Below, one piece after another: positions 1 to 14,701 of a stretch of DNA of 64,000 bases. Position numbers and translations under genes: made by a program. The notes below the pieces were generated by a model. That model ran no database searches, was not told the DNA's origin, and saw only the letters and a program-made list of their open reading frames with translations. Source of the DNA: Streptomyces sp. A3M-1-3 (GTDB lineage: Bacteria > Actinomycetota > Actinomycetes > Streptomycetales > Streptomycetaceae); NCBI RefSeq assembly GCF_024213665.1, contig NZ_JANAVP010000003.1:253531-317530 (forward strand), written 5' to 3'. Position 1 is the stretch's first letter. Every line of letters begins with the position of its first letter.

Positions 1-867
1 GTCCAACTCCGCCTCGGAGGTACGGATCTCCCTCCCTGGCAGCCGGGTGCCCATCTGGACCTGGTCCTCCCCTCGGGCCTGGTCCGGCAGTTCTCGCTCT
101 GCGGCGACCCCGCCGAACCGGACAGCTACACCATCGCCACCCGCCTGATCGAGGACGGCCGCGGCGGCTCCCGCGAGGTCCACGAGCAGCTCCACGAAGG
201 CAGCGAGGTGGAGATCCGCGGCCCGCGCAACCGCTTCGCCCTCGTCGACGCCCCCGCGTACGTCTTCGTGGCCGGAGGCATCGGGATCACCCCGGTGCTG
301 CCGATGCTGCGCGCGGCCGAGGCGGCGGGGGCGGACTGGCGGCTGCTGTACTGCGGCCGTACGCGCGCCTCGATGCCGTTCCTCGACGAGGTCGAGAAGC
401 TCGCCGGCCCGGAGCGGATCACGGTCGCGCCCGAGGACGAGGCGGGCCTGCCCGATCTCACGTCGGCGCTCGCCGCGATCCCGGCGGACGCGGCGGTCTA
501 CTGCTGCGGCCCGGAAGGCCTGATGGAAGCCGCCGCCCGGGAACTCCCCACCGGCCGCACCCTGCACCTGGAGCGCTTCGCACCCCGCGCACTCACCGAC
601 GGGTCGGGCGAGTTCGAGCTGGAACTCCACCGCACCGGCCGCACGCTCACAGTGCCGGCGGACTCCACAGTGCTGGCTGCCGTACGCAAGGAGCTGCCCA
701 ACACCCCGTACTCCTGCGAGCAGGGCTTCTGCGGTACCTGCCGGCAGCGCGTCCTGGAGGGCGAGATCGACCACCGCGACGAGCTCCTCACGGACGGGGA
801 ACGCGACGACTCGATGCTGATCTGTGTCTCGCGAGCGCGGGGCGGCCGCCTGGTGCTCGACCTCTAG
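1..867 (+). CDS. PDR/VanB-type ferredoxin reductase (5'-truncated)
   Basis: The frame is open from base 1, so the gene starts upstream of the window; 288 codons are visible. An FAD/NAD(P)-binding reductase part comes first, with the flavin-contact stretch RQFSLCGDP near visible residues 23-31 and the nucleotide-binding GGIGITPVLPM near 91-101. A C-terminal plant-type [2Fe-2S] domain follows, with the ligand pattern C-x4-C-x2-C in SCEQGFCGTC and a fourth Cys in MLICVSRA. This order is that of phthalate dioxygenase reductase/VanB proteins, which pass electrons from NAD(P)H via FMN and the cluster to an oxygenase. The partner is not in view. The frameshifted SUKH gene converges on it and its restored frame would overlap the last 80 bases. 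Family assignment is firm; the substrate is unknown. Confidence 0.9.
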   Translation, partial: VQLRLGGTDLPPWQPGAHLDLVLPSGLVRQFSLCGDPAEPDSYTIATRLIEDGRGGSREVHEQLHEGSEVEIRGPRNRFALVDAPAYVFVAGGIGITPVLPMLRAAEAAGADWRLLYCGRTRASMPFLDEVEKLAGPERITVAPEDEAGLPDLTSALAAIPADAAVYCCGPEGLMEAAARELPTGRTLHLERFAPRALTDGSGEFELELHRTGRTLTVPADSTVLAAVRKELPNTPYSCEQGFCGTCRQRVLEGEIDHRDELLTDGERDDSMLICVSRARGGRLVLDL

Positions 868-1797
868 TCCTCCTCCAGTCCTCGCTCTCGTAACTCTGGA
901 ACCAGTGGGTGTCGAAGTAGCGGGCCGTCGAGAAGGGGTGCTGCCGCTCGGTGAGCATGCGGTAGATGAACTCGGAGGTCGTGCCGTCGAACCGCACCCA
1001 CGAGTCGGGGATGTCCTCCGTCACGAGGATGGGCCAGGTGTCGGGGTCGGGGCCCTCGGTGAGCCGGTAGAACTGGTCGGCCTGCTCGGTGCCCGCCCAC
1101 TCCAGCAGCCCGCCGGGGGCCGGGTGCACCGGTGCACCCCGTACGGCTCCCACATGTCGCTGCCGCGCCTCCTGGCCCACTCGGCCAGCCACTCCGTGTG
1201 CCGCACGATGTCCCCGCTCTCGAAGGGGGCATCGGGTATGAGGAGTTCGAGGTAGCCGTCGAACGCGCCGTGCCCGAACAGCTCGACAAGCCGCCTGCAG
1301 TCACCGGGCAGCGCGGTCCCGAGCCGGGCCTCGACCGGCGCCCAGTCGACCGTACCCACCCGGGTCGCGTCCCATCCCGTGACGGCGACGATCCCGTCCA
1401 CCCAGGAGGCGCCCTCCGGCATGTCCGCCATCAGGTCCTCCCGTTCCGTCACCAGCACCACGAGCCGTATGCCGTCGTCGAAACGGGCGGTACCGCAGCC
1501 GATCAACCGGCCCCCGTACGCCCATGCGCGCATCTCGACGAGCCGCTCACCGAACGGGGCCAGGAGCGGCAGCCCGGTCCGCGCTGTCACGGTCGGATCG
1601 GCGTACCCGCCCATGGCGAGGTTGCGCGGCTTCCCGTACCTTCCGCTGAGCGCCTCCTGGAGCCCGGCGAGGCTGTTCCCGTCCGAAGGCGTCAGGCACA
1701 CGTGCCCCGCCGGGTGCCCTGCCTCCTCGCACTCCAGATCGCCCGTGCCCGGATGGGCCAAGCGGTGAACGGCCGAGAGGAGTTCCTGTTCGCTCAT
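788..1797 (-). pseudogene. SMI1/KNR4 (SUKH) family protein, frameshifted
   Basis: The reading frame from ATG 1797 encodes a SUKH-like protein with the hallmark run WAPVEARLGTALPGDCRRL followed by an FGHGAFDGYLELL segment. It loses frame after GVHR near 1135. A second minus-strand frame continues with LLEWAGTEQADQFYRLTEG. The break coincides with a perfect tandem 8-base duplication at 1123-1138; removing one copy joins the halves as YGVHPAPGGLLEWAG. The restored frame runs to about 788, inside the neighbouring oxidoreductase. SUKH proteins are often immunity proteins of contact-dependent toxins; no toxin is adjacent. This is either a true recent inactivation or an assembly error. The domain call is good; the native C-terminus is uncertain. 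Confidence 0.75.
1123..1138. repeat. 8-bp perfect tandem duplication causing frameshift
   Basis: GGTGCACC is present twice back to back (1123-1130 and 1131-1138) inside the SUKH gene. Because 8 is not a multiple of 3, it shifts the frame exactly where the two halves of the protein separate. Confidence 0.9.
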
Positions 1798-1867
1798 GAC
1801 AGCGATTGAAGCGGACGGCACTGACATCGACGTGCGGACGGCAGCCGGTATCGCCCCACGGGGTACT

Positions 1868-1877
1868 ACTGATCAGT
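1868..1877. promoter_or_regulatory. Palindrome, possible TetR operator
   Basis: The 10-base palindrome ACTGATCAGT sits 20 bases upstream of the TetR start and overlaps the likely -35 area. It is a candidate autoregulatory site, supported only by position and symmetry. Confidence 0.4.
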
Positions 1878-1897
1878 CGGTCGGTAGGCTGGCCGGT

Positions 1898-2620
1898 ATG
1901 ACAACCGGGTTGCGCCGCAGGATGGGCGTGGAGGAGCGACGGCAGCAGCTGATCGGTGTGGCGCTGGAGCTGTTCAGCCACCGCTCCCCCGACGAGGTGT
2001 CCATCGATGAGATCGCGGCTGCCGCCGGTATCTCCCGGCCCCTCGTGTACCACTACTTCCCCGGCAAGCTCAGCCTGTACGAGGCCGCGCTGCGGCGGGC
2101 CGCCGACGAGCTGGCGAGCCGGTTCGTGGAGCCGCGCGAAGGTCCGCTCGGGGCGAGGTTGCTGCGGGTCATGGGGCGGTTCTTCGACTTCGTCGACGAC
2201 CACGGGCCCGGCTTCTCCGCGCTGATGCGCGGCGGGCCGGCCGTGGGGTCGTCCACGACGAACGCGATGATCGACGAGGTGCGGCAGGCCGCGTACGAGC
2301 AGATCCTGGCCCACCTGGGGGTGACGGACCCGCCCGCCCGCCTCGAACTGGTCGTACGGTCCTGGGTCTCGCTCGCCGAGTCGACCGCCCTGATCTGGCT
2401 GGACGGGCGCCGGATACCGCGCGCCGAGCTGGAGTTGCAGCTCGTGCACGACTTCGCGGCGCTGGCCGCGGTGAGTGCGGCGTACGACGCGGAGATGGCG
2501 GGCGTACTGCTGGGCATTCTCGCGGAGGAGCCGGCCGACGGGCCGTTCGGCGACCTTGTCGGACGGCTGGTGGCGCTGGCGCCGTCGTTGCCCGCGGTGC
2601 CGGTTCAGCGCGTGCCGTAG
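1898..2620 (+). CDS. TetR/AcrR family transcriptional regulator
   Basis: A 240-residue regulator starting at ATG 1898 (MTTGLRRRMGVEERRQQL). The N-terminal TetR helix-turn-helix is clear: EVSIDEIAAAAGISRPLVYH with the usual YHYFPGK recognition-helix end. The C-terminal ligand domain is typical in length but does not identify a ligand. The 34 upstream in-frame codons are probably not translated: a TAGGCT -10-like hexamer (1885-1890) sits seven bases before the ATG, suggesting a leaderless transcript. A palindrome ACTGATCAGT at 1868-1877 lies in the divergent gap with the SUKH gene and could be its operator. It converges on the DUF4230 gene with a 7-base gap. Confidence 0.88.
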   Translation: MTTGLRRRMGVEERRQQLIGVALELFSHRSPDEVSIDEIAAAAGISRPLVYHYFPGKLSLYEAALRRAADELASRFVEPREGPLGARLLRVMGRFFDFVDDHGPGFSALMRGGPAVGSSTTNAMIDEVRQAAYEQILAHLGVTDPPARLELVVRSWVSLAESTALIWLDGRRIPRAELELQLVHDFAALAAVSAAYDAEMAGVLLGILAEEPADGPFGDLVGRLVALAPSLPAVPVQRVP

Positions 2621-2627
2621 GTGACCT

Positions 2628-3338
2628 TCACCCGTAGGTGACCGTCACTCGTTCGAAGCCGAGCGAGTGCAGCAGGCCCTGGAGCATGCTGGTGGTGTTC
2701 TTCTCGGCGCGGGCGGCGAGTTCGCTCTCCTCTGCCGCCTCACCGATGTGCTGTGCGGCGAGGCGGTGGACGGCCCGTTCGTCGGCCGGGTTGTCGGAGA
2801 AGAAGTCACCGAGCCGGTCCAGGAGCCCCCGCTGCTTGGACACGGCGTACGAACGGTCGGCGTCCAGGGCCGGTTTGCCGAGCTGGGCGTGCGGCAGACG
2901 GATGGTGGCCGCGGTCCGGTCCTTGTTGACGGTGACGCTGTTGCCGTCGGCGCGGCCGAGATCGACGTACGCGCCGACGGTGCCGGCGCCCACGTACAAC
3001 GTCCTGCTGCCGCGGATCGCGTCCGGCAGGAACTTGGCGTCCTTCTCCAGGTCGACGACGACCTGGAAGTTGCCGGAGGCCGCCTCGTAACGGCTCATGT
3101 CCTGGATGGACTTCAGGAGCGCCGGGCCGGAGCGGTCGTGGGTCTCCTCGCCGAACACGTCGTCGAGGCCGGGCAGCAGGCTGAGCCTGGTGCCCAGCAG
3201 GAGCAGCACCGCGACCACGGCCAGCGCGCCGGGCAGCTTCACCCACCAAGGCAGCCGGCCGCGGCGCCGTGCCGGGCTCGGCCGGGGCTCGGGGGTCTGG
3301 TCGGGGCGGTCCGTTCCGGTGGGGCTCGGCGTCGGCAT
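2628..3338 (-). CDS. DUF4230 domain-containing membrane-anchored protein
   Basis: A 236-residue protein: a Pro/Arg-rich cytoplasmic N-terminus, one membrane helix near residues 31-52 (LPGALAVVAVLLLLGTRL), then an extracytoplasmic domain matching DUF4230 (SIQDMSRYEAASGNFQVVV near 91-109; a late GLLHSLGFERVTVTYG). The domain has no known biochemical role. The start ATG 3338 is the only sensible one. The gene is probably monocistronic: it converges with TetR downstream, and upstream lies a 7-bp tandem repeat and a divergent GNAT gene. The last codons and the following bases share a 12-base direct repeat CCGTAGGTGACC (2615-2626 and 2632-2643). Confidence 0.8.
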   Translation of the reverse strand: MPTPSPTGTDRPDQTPEPRPSPARRRGRLPWWVKLPGALAVVAVLLLLGTRLSLLPGLDDVFGEETHDRSGPALLKSIQDMSRYEAASGNFQVVVDLEKDAKFLPDAIRGSRTLYVGAGTVGAYVDLGRADGNSVTVNKDRTAATIRLPHAQLGKPALDADRSYAVSKQRGLLDRLGDFFSDNPADERAVHRLAAQHIGEAAEESELAARAEKNTTSMLQGLLHSLGFERVTVTYG

Positions 3339-3356
3339 CGCGGCGGTCCTTCCGGG

Positions 3357-3405
3357 CTACGGACTACGGACTACGGGCTACGGACTACGGACTACGGACT
3401 ACGGA
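3357..3405. repeat. 7 x 7-bp tandem repeat (CTACGGA)
   Basis: Seven contiguous CTACGGA units; the third unit ends in G instead of A. The array occupies 49 of the 122 bases between the divergently transcribed DUF4230 and GNAT genes and so may lie in one or both promoter regions. The unit is not a multiple of three, and the array appears non-coding. Confidence 0.95.
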
Positions 3406-3460
3406 GGTGACTTCCCTCCCTACGCGTACCCTCCGGATCCCGCCGCAATAATCTCTTTCC

Positions 3461-3988
3461 ATGATCGATTCGCCGAAGATAACGCTCCGCCACACGGCGG
3501 ATTCCGATGCGGGCACTCTGGTTGCCCTGTACGACCGGGCCGCCCGCTGGATGCGGGACAACTCCATCGACCAGTGGAAGCCCGGCGAGAAGGACTCCGA
3601 GCACTTCCGCGAGCGGATGAGAACCGGCGAGGTCTGGCTCGCGGAAGCCGACGGGCGGCCCTGTGCGGCGTACGAACTGTGGTGGTCGGACGAGGCCGCC
3701 TGGGGGGTGCAGCCGCCCGTCGCCGGCTATGTGCACCGGCTGATGATCGACCGTACGACCGCGCCGCGCGGTCTCGGCCGCCGGGTGCTCGGCCACGCCG
3801 AACTGCGGATCGGGCAAACCGGCCGGGAGTTCGCCCGGCTGGACTGCCTCTCCTCCAACCCCCGGCTGCGTACGTACTACGAGGCCGCCGGCTACCGGGT
3901 GGCGGGCGAGCACCCGTCCAAGGAGGCAGCCGACGGCAGTACGTACGCGGTGGTGCTGCTGGAGAAGCGGCTGCCCAGACGCCCCTGA
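3461..3988 (+). CDS. GNAT family N-acetyltransferase
   Basis: A 175-residue single-domain GNAT. Acetyl-CoA binding motif A is visible as VHRLMIDRTTAPRGLGRRVL (residues 91-110; the R/Q-x-x-G-x-G/A consensus appears as PRGLGRR). It is followed by LDCLSSNPRLRTYYEAAGYR, the usual late strand-helix before the C-terminal strand. Substrate cannot be told from sequence. The start ATG 3461 has no Shine-Dalgarno, but a TAATCT hexamer ends about six bases upstream, consistent with a leaderless mRNA. Its promoter lies next to the seven-unit tandem repeat. Confidence 0.88.
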   Translation: MIDSPKITLRHTADSDAGTLVALYDRAARWMRDNSIDQWKPGEKDSEHFRERMRTGEVWLAEADGRPCAAYELWWSDEAAWGVQPPVAGYVHRLMIDRTTAPRGLGRRVLGHAELRIGQTGREFARLDCLSSNPRLRTYYEAAGYRVAGEHPSKEAADGSTYAVVLLEKRLPRRP

Positions 3989-4024
3989 CACCCAGTTCCG
4001 CGCCGCACCGCCATCAGGCCTGGT

Positions 4025-4805
4025 TCAGGTGAGGGCGCCGATCCGGGTGGCGAACGTCCGTACCCCGGGGAGGCTGCGGTCGTGGCGCAGCAGGTCGGCG
4101 GCCATGTTCCGTACCGAGCCCCGTCGGACTTCCTGCGGTGCCGCCTGCTCAGCGGCCAACAGCGCGAGCTCGGCGACCGACGTTGCCGCCTGCTCGGGAT
4201 ACCCCTCGGCGCCGAGGGCTTGGGCGAGAGCGATCCGGGAAGGCAGGGTGCGAGCGAGGGGGTCGTAGCGGCAGGCGCCGAAGTCCCGGCGGGCGGCGTC
4301 CACTGCAGCGGTCACCGTGGCCACGGTGGGGTCCGGTCCGAGGGCGGTACCGGCCTGCTGTCGGTACAGCAGGAGGTCTTCGAGACCGGACAGACTGGGC
4401 CGCGCGGAGGCAGCTGGGGCGGGGCCGAGGATCGCGCCGGTGGTGGCACCGGTCAGACCGCGCCAGGAGTTTGCGGCGTCGCAACGGGTCCTCACCCTCT
4501 TCACCCAACGGCGGCTCTGTGCCCACCCTAGTAGCGCCGGGCAGTCGGTGAGGAGCGTTCGGACGCGGTATTGCCCGGTCGTGTTGGGAGGCGAGTCCGA
4601 GCAGGTGAGGTGGGATGTCCAGTGCGGTGGCCAGCCGCCCAAGGAGGACGACGTCGCGCATCGGCTGTTTGCCGCGCTCCATGCGGGAAATGGAGGCGGC
4701 GGTGTAGCCGACGGCCCCGCCGAGCTCGGTCTGAGTGAGGTTGGCCGCGCGGCGGCTCAGCCGGACGATCGCTCCCGCGTCGCTGTGGGCGATGGCCTCT
4801 TGCAT
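4025..4805 (-). pseudogene. XRE-family regulator, frameshifted and internally shortened
   Basis: From ATG 4805 (MQEAIAHSDAGAIVRLSRRA) the gene encodes a Cro/C1-type helix-turn-helix: NLTQTELGGAVGYTAASISR then MERGKQPMRD. The frame breaks near 4460: KLLA reads into RSDRC, while another frame supplies GLTGATTGAILGPAPAA, the usual hydrophobic segment after the HTH part in these regulators. One extra base explains the switch. Beyond that, the text jumps from an early TPR-region motif (DFGACRYDPLARTLPSRIAL) almost directly to a C-terminal motif (NMAADLLRHDRSLPGVRTF), so much of the ~400-residue family is missing. It stands divergent to the damaged Gfo/DegT genes it may once have regulated. Confidence 0.75.
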
Positions 4806-5035
4806 AGGGGCCGAGCGCCAGATCGGGTGTGCGTGCACGGGCCTCACCTCCTGTCGGGCCGATTGTCCCGTCAACCCGCCTGTGATCACGAGTAGTTGCA
4901 CGTTGTTTACGCTGTGTGCAAACCGTGTGCGTCCTGCGAGGCCACCCCTGCCGCCACGGGGAGGAATGCGGTGCCCTTCAGGAGCGGGGCAGCCCGGACA
5001 GTGGGCTGCCCGCCCCGTAGACGAGGGGTGAGCAG

Positions 5036-6039
5036 ATGAACGTACTCAAGAGGGCCGGTGTGGTCGGGCTCGGAGCCCAGGCCCAGAACGACCACCTGCC
5101 GGGGCTGGCCGACTGCCAGTTCGCCGAGCTCGCGGCGGTCTGCGACACCGACCCGGACCAAGTCGCCGCCCAGGCCGAGATCCATGCCGTGCCCGGCTAC
5201 ACCGACCTGACGGCGCTACTTGACCAGGTGAAGCCGGACTTCGTCATCGCCGCGGTGCCGCACCACGCCGGCCGGGAGGTCATCGCGACCTGCGCCGCGG
5301 CCGGGGTGCATGTCATGAAGGAGAAGCCGTTCGCCATCAACCCTGCTGAAGCGGCTGAGCTGGCCGCGCTGTGCGCCAACGCGGGCATCGAGCTGATGGT
5401 CACCGTGCAGCGGCGTTTCCACCCGATCTACACCGCCGCATTCCAGCTCCTGGAGCAGATCGGCCAGCCCTACCTGGTGGAGGGCCGATACACCTTTCAC
5501 TGCCCCGACCCGGCCGCCGGCTGGCGAGGCCAGGCACAACTCGCGGGCGGCGGGGCCCTGGCGGACATGGGCTACCACCTGATCGACCTGGTGATCTGGT
5601 ATCTCGGCCTGCCCGACCGGGTGCTGGCCGACATCTCCGCCGCCGCGGCACCGGGCTCCGACTACGACGCCGAAGACACTGCCCTGGTCCATCTCGCTTA
5701 CGACAGCGGCCTGTACGGCTCGCTGCTCGTCTCCCGTTCAGCGGGTCCCAAGACTGAACAGCTGACGGTGACCGGGCCGCGTGGGGGGCGGTCGTGGTCG
5801 AGCGGGGCAGTGTGCGCCGCCTGGACCCGGCCGGGCATCTGATCGAGTCCCTGACCCGTGAGCCGGCCTGGCCGTGCGCGGCAGCCAGCCAGATCGACTG
5901 CTTCTGCCGCGTCCTGGACGGACAGCGCCCCAACCCGTCCGGCCCCGCTGCGCATCTGCCGCACACCGCTTTCCTGGCCGCCGCGTACGGCTCTCAGGCC
6001 GCGGCCCGCACCTGCCATCCGAAGGAGTTCCTGGCATGA
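5036..6039 (+). pseudogene. Gfo/Idh/MocA family oxidoreductase, 1-base frameshift
   Basis: ATG 5036 follows GGGGTGAGCAG. The N-terminal Rossmann motif is GVVGLGAQAQNDHLPGL (residues 8-24). The family signature MKEKPFAINPAEAAELAAL (about 94-112) supplies the catalytic EKP lysine, and GGGALADMGYHLIDL (about 176-190) the conserved His helix. Frame is lost in a run of six G at 5783-5788. Adding one G gives TGPRGGAVVVERGSVRRL and carries on to a stop at 6039 that overlaps the next start as ATGA. These enzymes oxidise or reduce sugars or sugar nucleotides with NAD(P). Overlap with a DegT aminotransferase suggests an aminosugar pathway. The homopolymer makes a sequencing error a real alternative. 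Confidence 0.8.
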
Positions 6040-7161
6040 CCGACTCCCCACTCGCGCTGCTGGGCGGGCCGCCGCTGATCTCCACGCCCGGCCCGCACTT
6101 CACCTGGCCGCCGATCACCGAGACGGACACCTCGGCGGTGACCGGTCAGCTGATCGAGGCTGTGTCCATCCCGGACCGTTCCGGGATCGTCGCAAACCTG
6201 GAGGACGCGCTGGCGTCCTGGCTCGGCGTACGTCACGTGGTCACCACCTGCACCGGCACGGCGGCACTGCACTCGATGTACGTCGCGGCCGGGATTGGAC
6301 CGGGCGATGAGGTGATCGTCCCGGCGCTCACCTTCCATGCCACGGCGACACCGCTGTTCCACCTCGGAGCCCGTCCCGTCATCGCCGACGTTGACGAGTC
6401 GGGGCAGCTCGACCTTCATGACGCCGAGCGCCGGATCACGCCGAGGACAAAGGCGATGGTCGCCGTCCACCTCTGGGGCATCCCGGAGGACATGGACGCT
6501 CTGGCCGCCTTCGCGATCAGCCGTGGCCTGATGCTGCTGGAAGACGGCTCGCACGCACACGGCGCCGCCTGGAACGGGCAGCCGGTCGGCTCCTTCGGCC
6601 GCGCCGCAGCGTTCAGCCTGAACGGGCCCAAACCGTTGTCTGCCGGGGAGGGTGGCTTCGTTGCCACTGACGACTCCGAGTTGTACTACCGGGTGCTCCT
6701 GCACGGCCAGTACAACAAACGGTGCCGTCGCGAGATCCCCGCCGACCACGCCCTCGCCCCGTACGCGGTCACCGGCATGGGCCTCAAGTTGCGTATCCAC
6801 CCGCTCGCCGCCGCCCTCGCCCGCGCTCAGCTGCCCCGACTGGCGGGCCACCTGGCCGGGCGGACGGACGTCGCAGCACGGATGTGCACGGCCCTGGAGG
6901 GGGTGGCCGGCATCCATGTGCCACAGGTCAACGGCCGGGCCCGTGCCTCCTGGTACGCGTTGCCGCTGCGGTACGAACCGACTGAACTCGGCGGGCTTCC
7001 CGTCCGGCGGTTTCTGGACGCGCTGCGCCGCTACGGCCACCGGTGGGACGATCAGGCTCAGCGAGCACGACGCGCATCTGTGGGCCGACCACACCGGGCA
7101 GGAGATCGCCAGCAGCGCGGTGCGGACCGTACTGGCCATCTGGAGCGAGCGAGCCGCCTGA
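6036..7161 (+). pseudogene. DegT/DnrJ/EryC1/StrS aminotransferase, C-terminal frameshift
   Basis: ATG 6036 overlaps the upstream stop by four bases. Family features are VVTTCTGTAALHSMYVAAG (PLP pocket, near 69-87), PGDEVIVPALTFHATATP (about 90-107), LLEDGSHAHGA (Asp to PLP) and SLNGPKPLSAGEGGF, which places the Schiff-base lysine. These enzymes aminate keto-sugars. The original frame fails near 7040 and would run on as shadow into the antisense of pulA. A frame one base later ends LAIWSERAA at 7161, 28 bases before a strong hairpin, so that is the likely true end. One extra G in ACGGCC would explain it. I do not recognise the last ~40 residues, so a fusion with another gene's tail is possible. 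Confidence 0.72.
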
Positions 7162-7188
7162 TCCTCCGGGCAGGCCCGCACAGACAGC

Positions 7189-7229
7189 GGCCCCGGCGCT
7201 GCCGCGCCCCCGTGGGCAGCGCCGGGGCC
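7189..7229. terminator. Bidirectional hairpin terminator
   Basis: Perfect 15-base inverted repeat: GGCCCCGGCGCTGCC at 7189-7203 and its complement at 7215-7229, with an 11-base loop. It lies between the convergent DegT and pulA genes. Confidence 0.85.
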
Positions 7230-7258
7230 GACTGCTGCGCCACGGGGGCGGCCGGGGC

Positions 7259-12589
<5,331 letters not shown>

Positions 12590-12814
12590 CGGTTGGATCT
12601 CCTTCATAGATGGCTGATGAGCAGGGGCCGCCGGACACGCGCGGGAACGCGGCGGGCGGTCCTGGAGGCGGCAGTCGCCGCCCCCGCGGCGCGGGGAGGG
12701 TTCGCAGGGCGGCCGACCAGCGGGGTGCCCCCGCGCGCCGGAGCGCAGGGGCGGGGGCCGGGATGGGGGCGCTCCGCGCCGAGGCGCGAGGCGCAGGGGC
12801 GAGCCGGCGCAGCG
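12590..12814. other. aml-pulA spacer, nothing recognised
   Basis: This 225-base GC-rich gap between the amylase stop and the pulA start holds the pulA ribosome-binding site. I see no MalR-like CTTGC/GCAAG box here, which favours read-through from the amylase promoter. Confidence 0.5.
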
Positions 12815-14503
12815 TCAGTTGCGCCAGGTGTCGGTCAGCGTGACCTTGCCGGTCGCCGGCACGGTGGCGGTGCGGTTGGCGCCGCTCTCCCAGGTGACGT
12901 TGCCGCCGGCGTCCTTGCGGATGTACTTGTACTCGAACGCCGTTCCGGCGGGCAGCGAGACATCCAGCTTCCACACCGGGTAGCTCGCCGGGTCGAGCCC
13001 CCGCGCGCTTCCGGTGTTCCAGTTGCCGAGGGCGGCCTGGTTGCCGGTGACGTAGATGTTCTCGCCGGGCACGGTGGTGGCGTTGACGCCGAACGACGCG
13101 CCGGCCGCCGTGGAACCCCCGCCGCAGGTACGGGCGTTCACATGCAGCGCGACAGCAGTGTGCGCGCCGAGCGTCTTCGTGAACTGGCCGGAACCGTTCA
13201 CCGTGACGCCCGTACCGCTCTGTACGTCGCAGTAGTCCCCGGCGGGCAGCGAGGTCTGGAACGTGCGGGTCAGCGCGGACCCCTCGTGGTTGATGGCCAC
13301 GTACGCCTTGCCGCCCCGCCCGAAGGCGATCTGGTCGCCGCCGTTGTCCCACCAGTTGGTGACGCCCTGACCGCGCGCCGCGTTCCGGAAGGCCACCATG
13401 GACTCGATCTCGCGCCAGGTGTGCTGGCACTTCCACCCGTCGCTGTAACAGGCGTTCACCGTACCGCCGTTCGGCGGTCCGGCGTCCTTGTCGGTCCACT
13501 CGTACCCGGAGTGCACATCGGGCGCGCCGTACGGCCAGGCCAACATGAAGACGTTGGCGAGCGTGTAGGTGGCACCGTCCTTGTAGCTGAGGGTGTCGCC
13601 GCCGCGCTCGGTGTCGTGGTTGTCCACGAAGACGGCGGACTTGCCGGTCTCCATGAAGCCCCAGCCCTCGCCGTAGTTCTTCAGGTAGGCGAGGTTCTCG
13701 TTGGTGAAGACCTGCTTGAGGCCGCGGGCGTAGCGGAACTCCTGGACATCGCCGTTGCCGAGGTACTCACTCGGGGACACGGCCTCACCGGCCCCGTGGA
13801 TCGCCTCCTGCTTCCAGTACACGCCGGGGTTCGACAGCCGCGACTTGATGTTGGCGAGGTCGGCCGCGGGCATGTGCTTGGCGGCGTCGATCCGGAAGCC
13901 GTCGACGCCGAGCGACAGCAGGTCATTGAGGTACGCGGCGATCCGGCCGCGGACGTAGTCCTCGCCCGTGTCGAGGTCGGCGAGCCAGACGAGCTCGCAG
14001 TTCTGTACGTTGCCGCGGTCGCCGTAGTTGGTGATGTTCGACCGGCAGTCGTCCATATCGGCGCCGGAGTAGATGCCCGGGTAGTCGTACTTCGTGTACG
14101 AGGAGCCGCCGGTGCCGGTGCCGTTCGCCGAGGCCATGTGGTTGATCACCGAGTCGGCGACCACCTTGACCCCGGCGGCGTGGCAGGTGTCGACCATGTT
14201 CTTGAATGCGGTCCGGTCGCCGAGGCGGCCGGCGATCTTGTAGCTGACGGGCTGGTACGAGGTCCACCACTGGCCGCCCTGGATGTGCTCCTGGGGCGGG
14301 GAGACCTGGACGTAGCCGTAGCCGGCCGGGCCCAGGGAGTCGGTGCACGCCTTGGCGACCGAGGCGAACTTCCACTCGAAAAGGACGGCCGTGACGTCCT
14401 TGTCTCCGGGCGGGGCCGCCTGCGCGGCGCCCGCCGGTGCGACCACAGCGACCGCCGCGCCCACCACAAGGGCGAGAGCGGCGGCGAGGGATCTGCCGGC
14501 CAT
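12815..14503 (-). CDS. aml: Secreted alpha-amylase with C-terminal CBM20
   Basis: 562 residues from ATG 14503, preceded by AGGAGGAACC. A signal peptide ends near residue 30 ([19 protein letters not shown], then AQA-AP). The GH13 core carries [17 protein letters not shown] (nucleophile Asp ~204), the acid/base Glu in YWKQEAIHG (~232) and FVDNHDTER (~294). A starch-binding CBM20 occupies about 472-562 ([17 protein letters not shown] through [16 protein letters not shown]). Length and order match Streptomyces extracellular alpha-amylases. The promoter side (14588-14728) is rich in CTTGC/GCAAG inverted repeats, so repression by MalR/LacI and glucose control are expected. pulA follows on the same strand. 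Confidence 0.95.
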   Translation of the reverse strand: MAGRSLAAALALVVGAAVAVVAPAGAAQAAPPGDKDVTAVLFEWKFASVAKACTDSLGPAGYGYVQVSPPQEHIQGGQWWTSYQPVSYKIAGRLGDRTAFKNMVDTCHAAGVKVVADSVINHMASANGTGTGGSSYTKYDYPGIYSGADMDDCRSNITNYGDRGNVQNCELVWLADLDTGEDYVRGRIAAYLNDLLSLGVDGFRIDAAKHMPAADLANIKSRLSNPGVYWKQEAIHGAGEAVSPSEYLGNGDVQEFRYARGLKQVFTNENLAYLKNYGEGWGFMETGKSAVFVDNHDTERGGDTLSYKDGATYTLANVFMLAWPYGAPDVHSGYEWTDKDAGPPNGGTVNACYSDGWKCQHTWREIESMVAFRNAARGQGVTNWWDNGGDQIAFGRGGKAYVAINHEGSALTRTFQTSLPAGDYCDVQSGTGVTVNGSGQFTKTLGAHTAVALHVNARTCGGGSTAAGASFGVNATTVPGENIYVTGNQAALGNWNTGSARGLDPASYPVWKLDVSLPAGTAFEYKYIRKDAGGNVTWESGANRTATVPATGKVTLTDTWRN

Positions 14504-14587
14504 GGTTCCTCCTGGCATGGGGGGAGGTGCGGGTGACGGTGCGGCCTTGTCCGGCAACGCGCCGTGCCCGTCAGGCCTTCGGGAGTT

Positions 14588-14598
14588 CTTGCTGCAAG
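14588..14598. promoter_or_regulatory. MalR-type operator half of aml promoter
   Basis: CTTGCTGCAAG, a 5+1+5 perfect dyad 85 bases upstream of the amylase start. The same CTTGC/GCAAG words recur at 14702-14728 and in the malE-aglA2 gap. Confidence 0.65.
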
Positions 14599-14701
14599 AG
14601 AGCAGAAAGTTCTTGCGATCGAGACCGTACGAGCCACCGATGTCACGGTCAACCCCTAGGACACACTCGCGTTGCATGCCAGAAATCTTGCCGTTTCATG
14701 G

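Noticed and set aside
3357..3405. Possible CRISPR array
   Set aside because: Units are 7 bases with no spacers; it is a simple tandem repeat. No other array-like pattern or cas gene seen.
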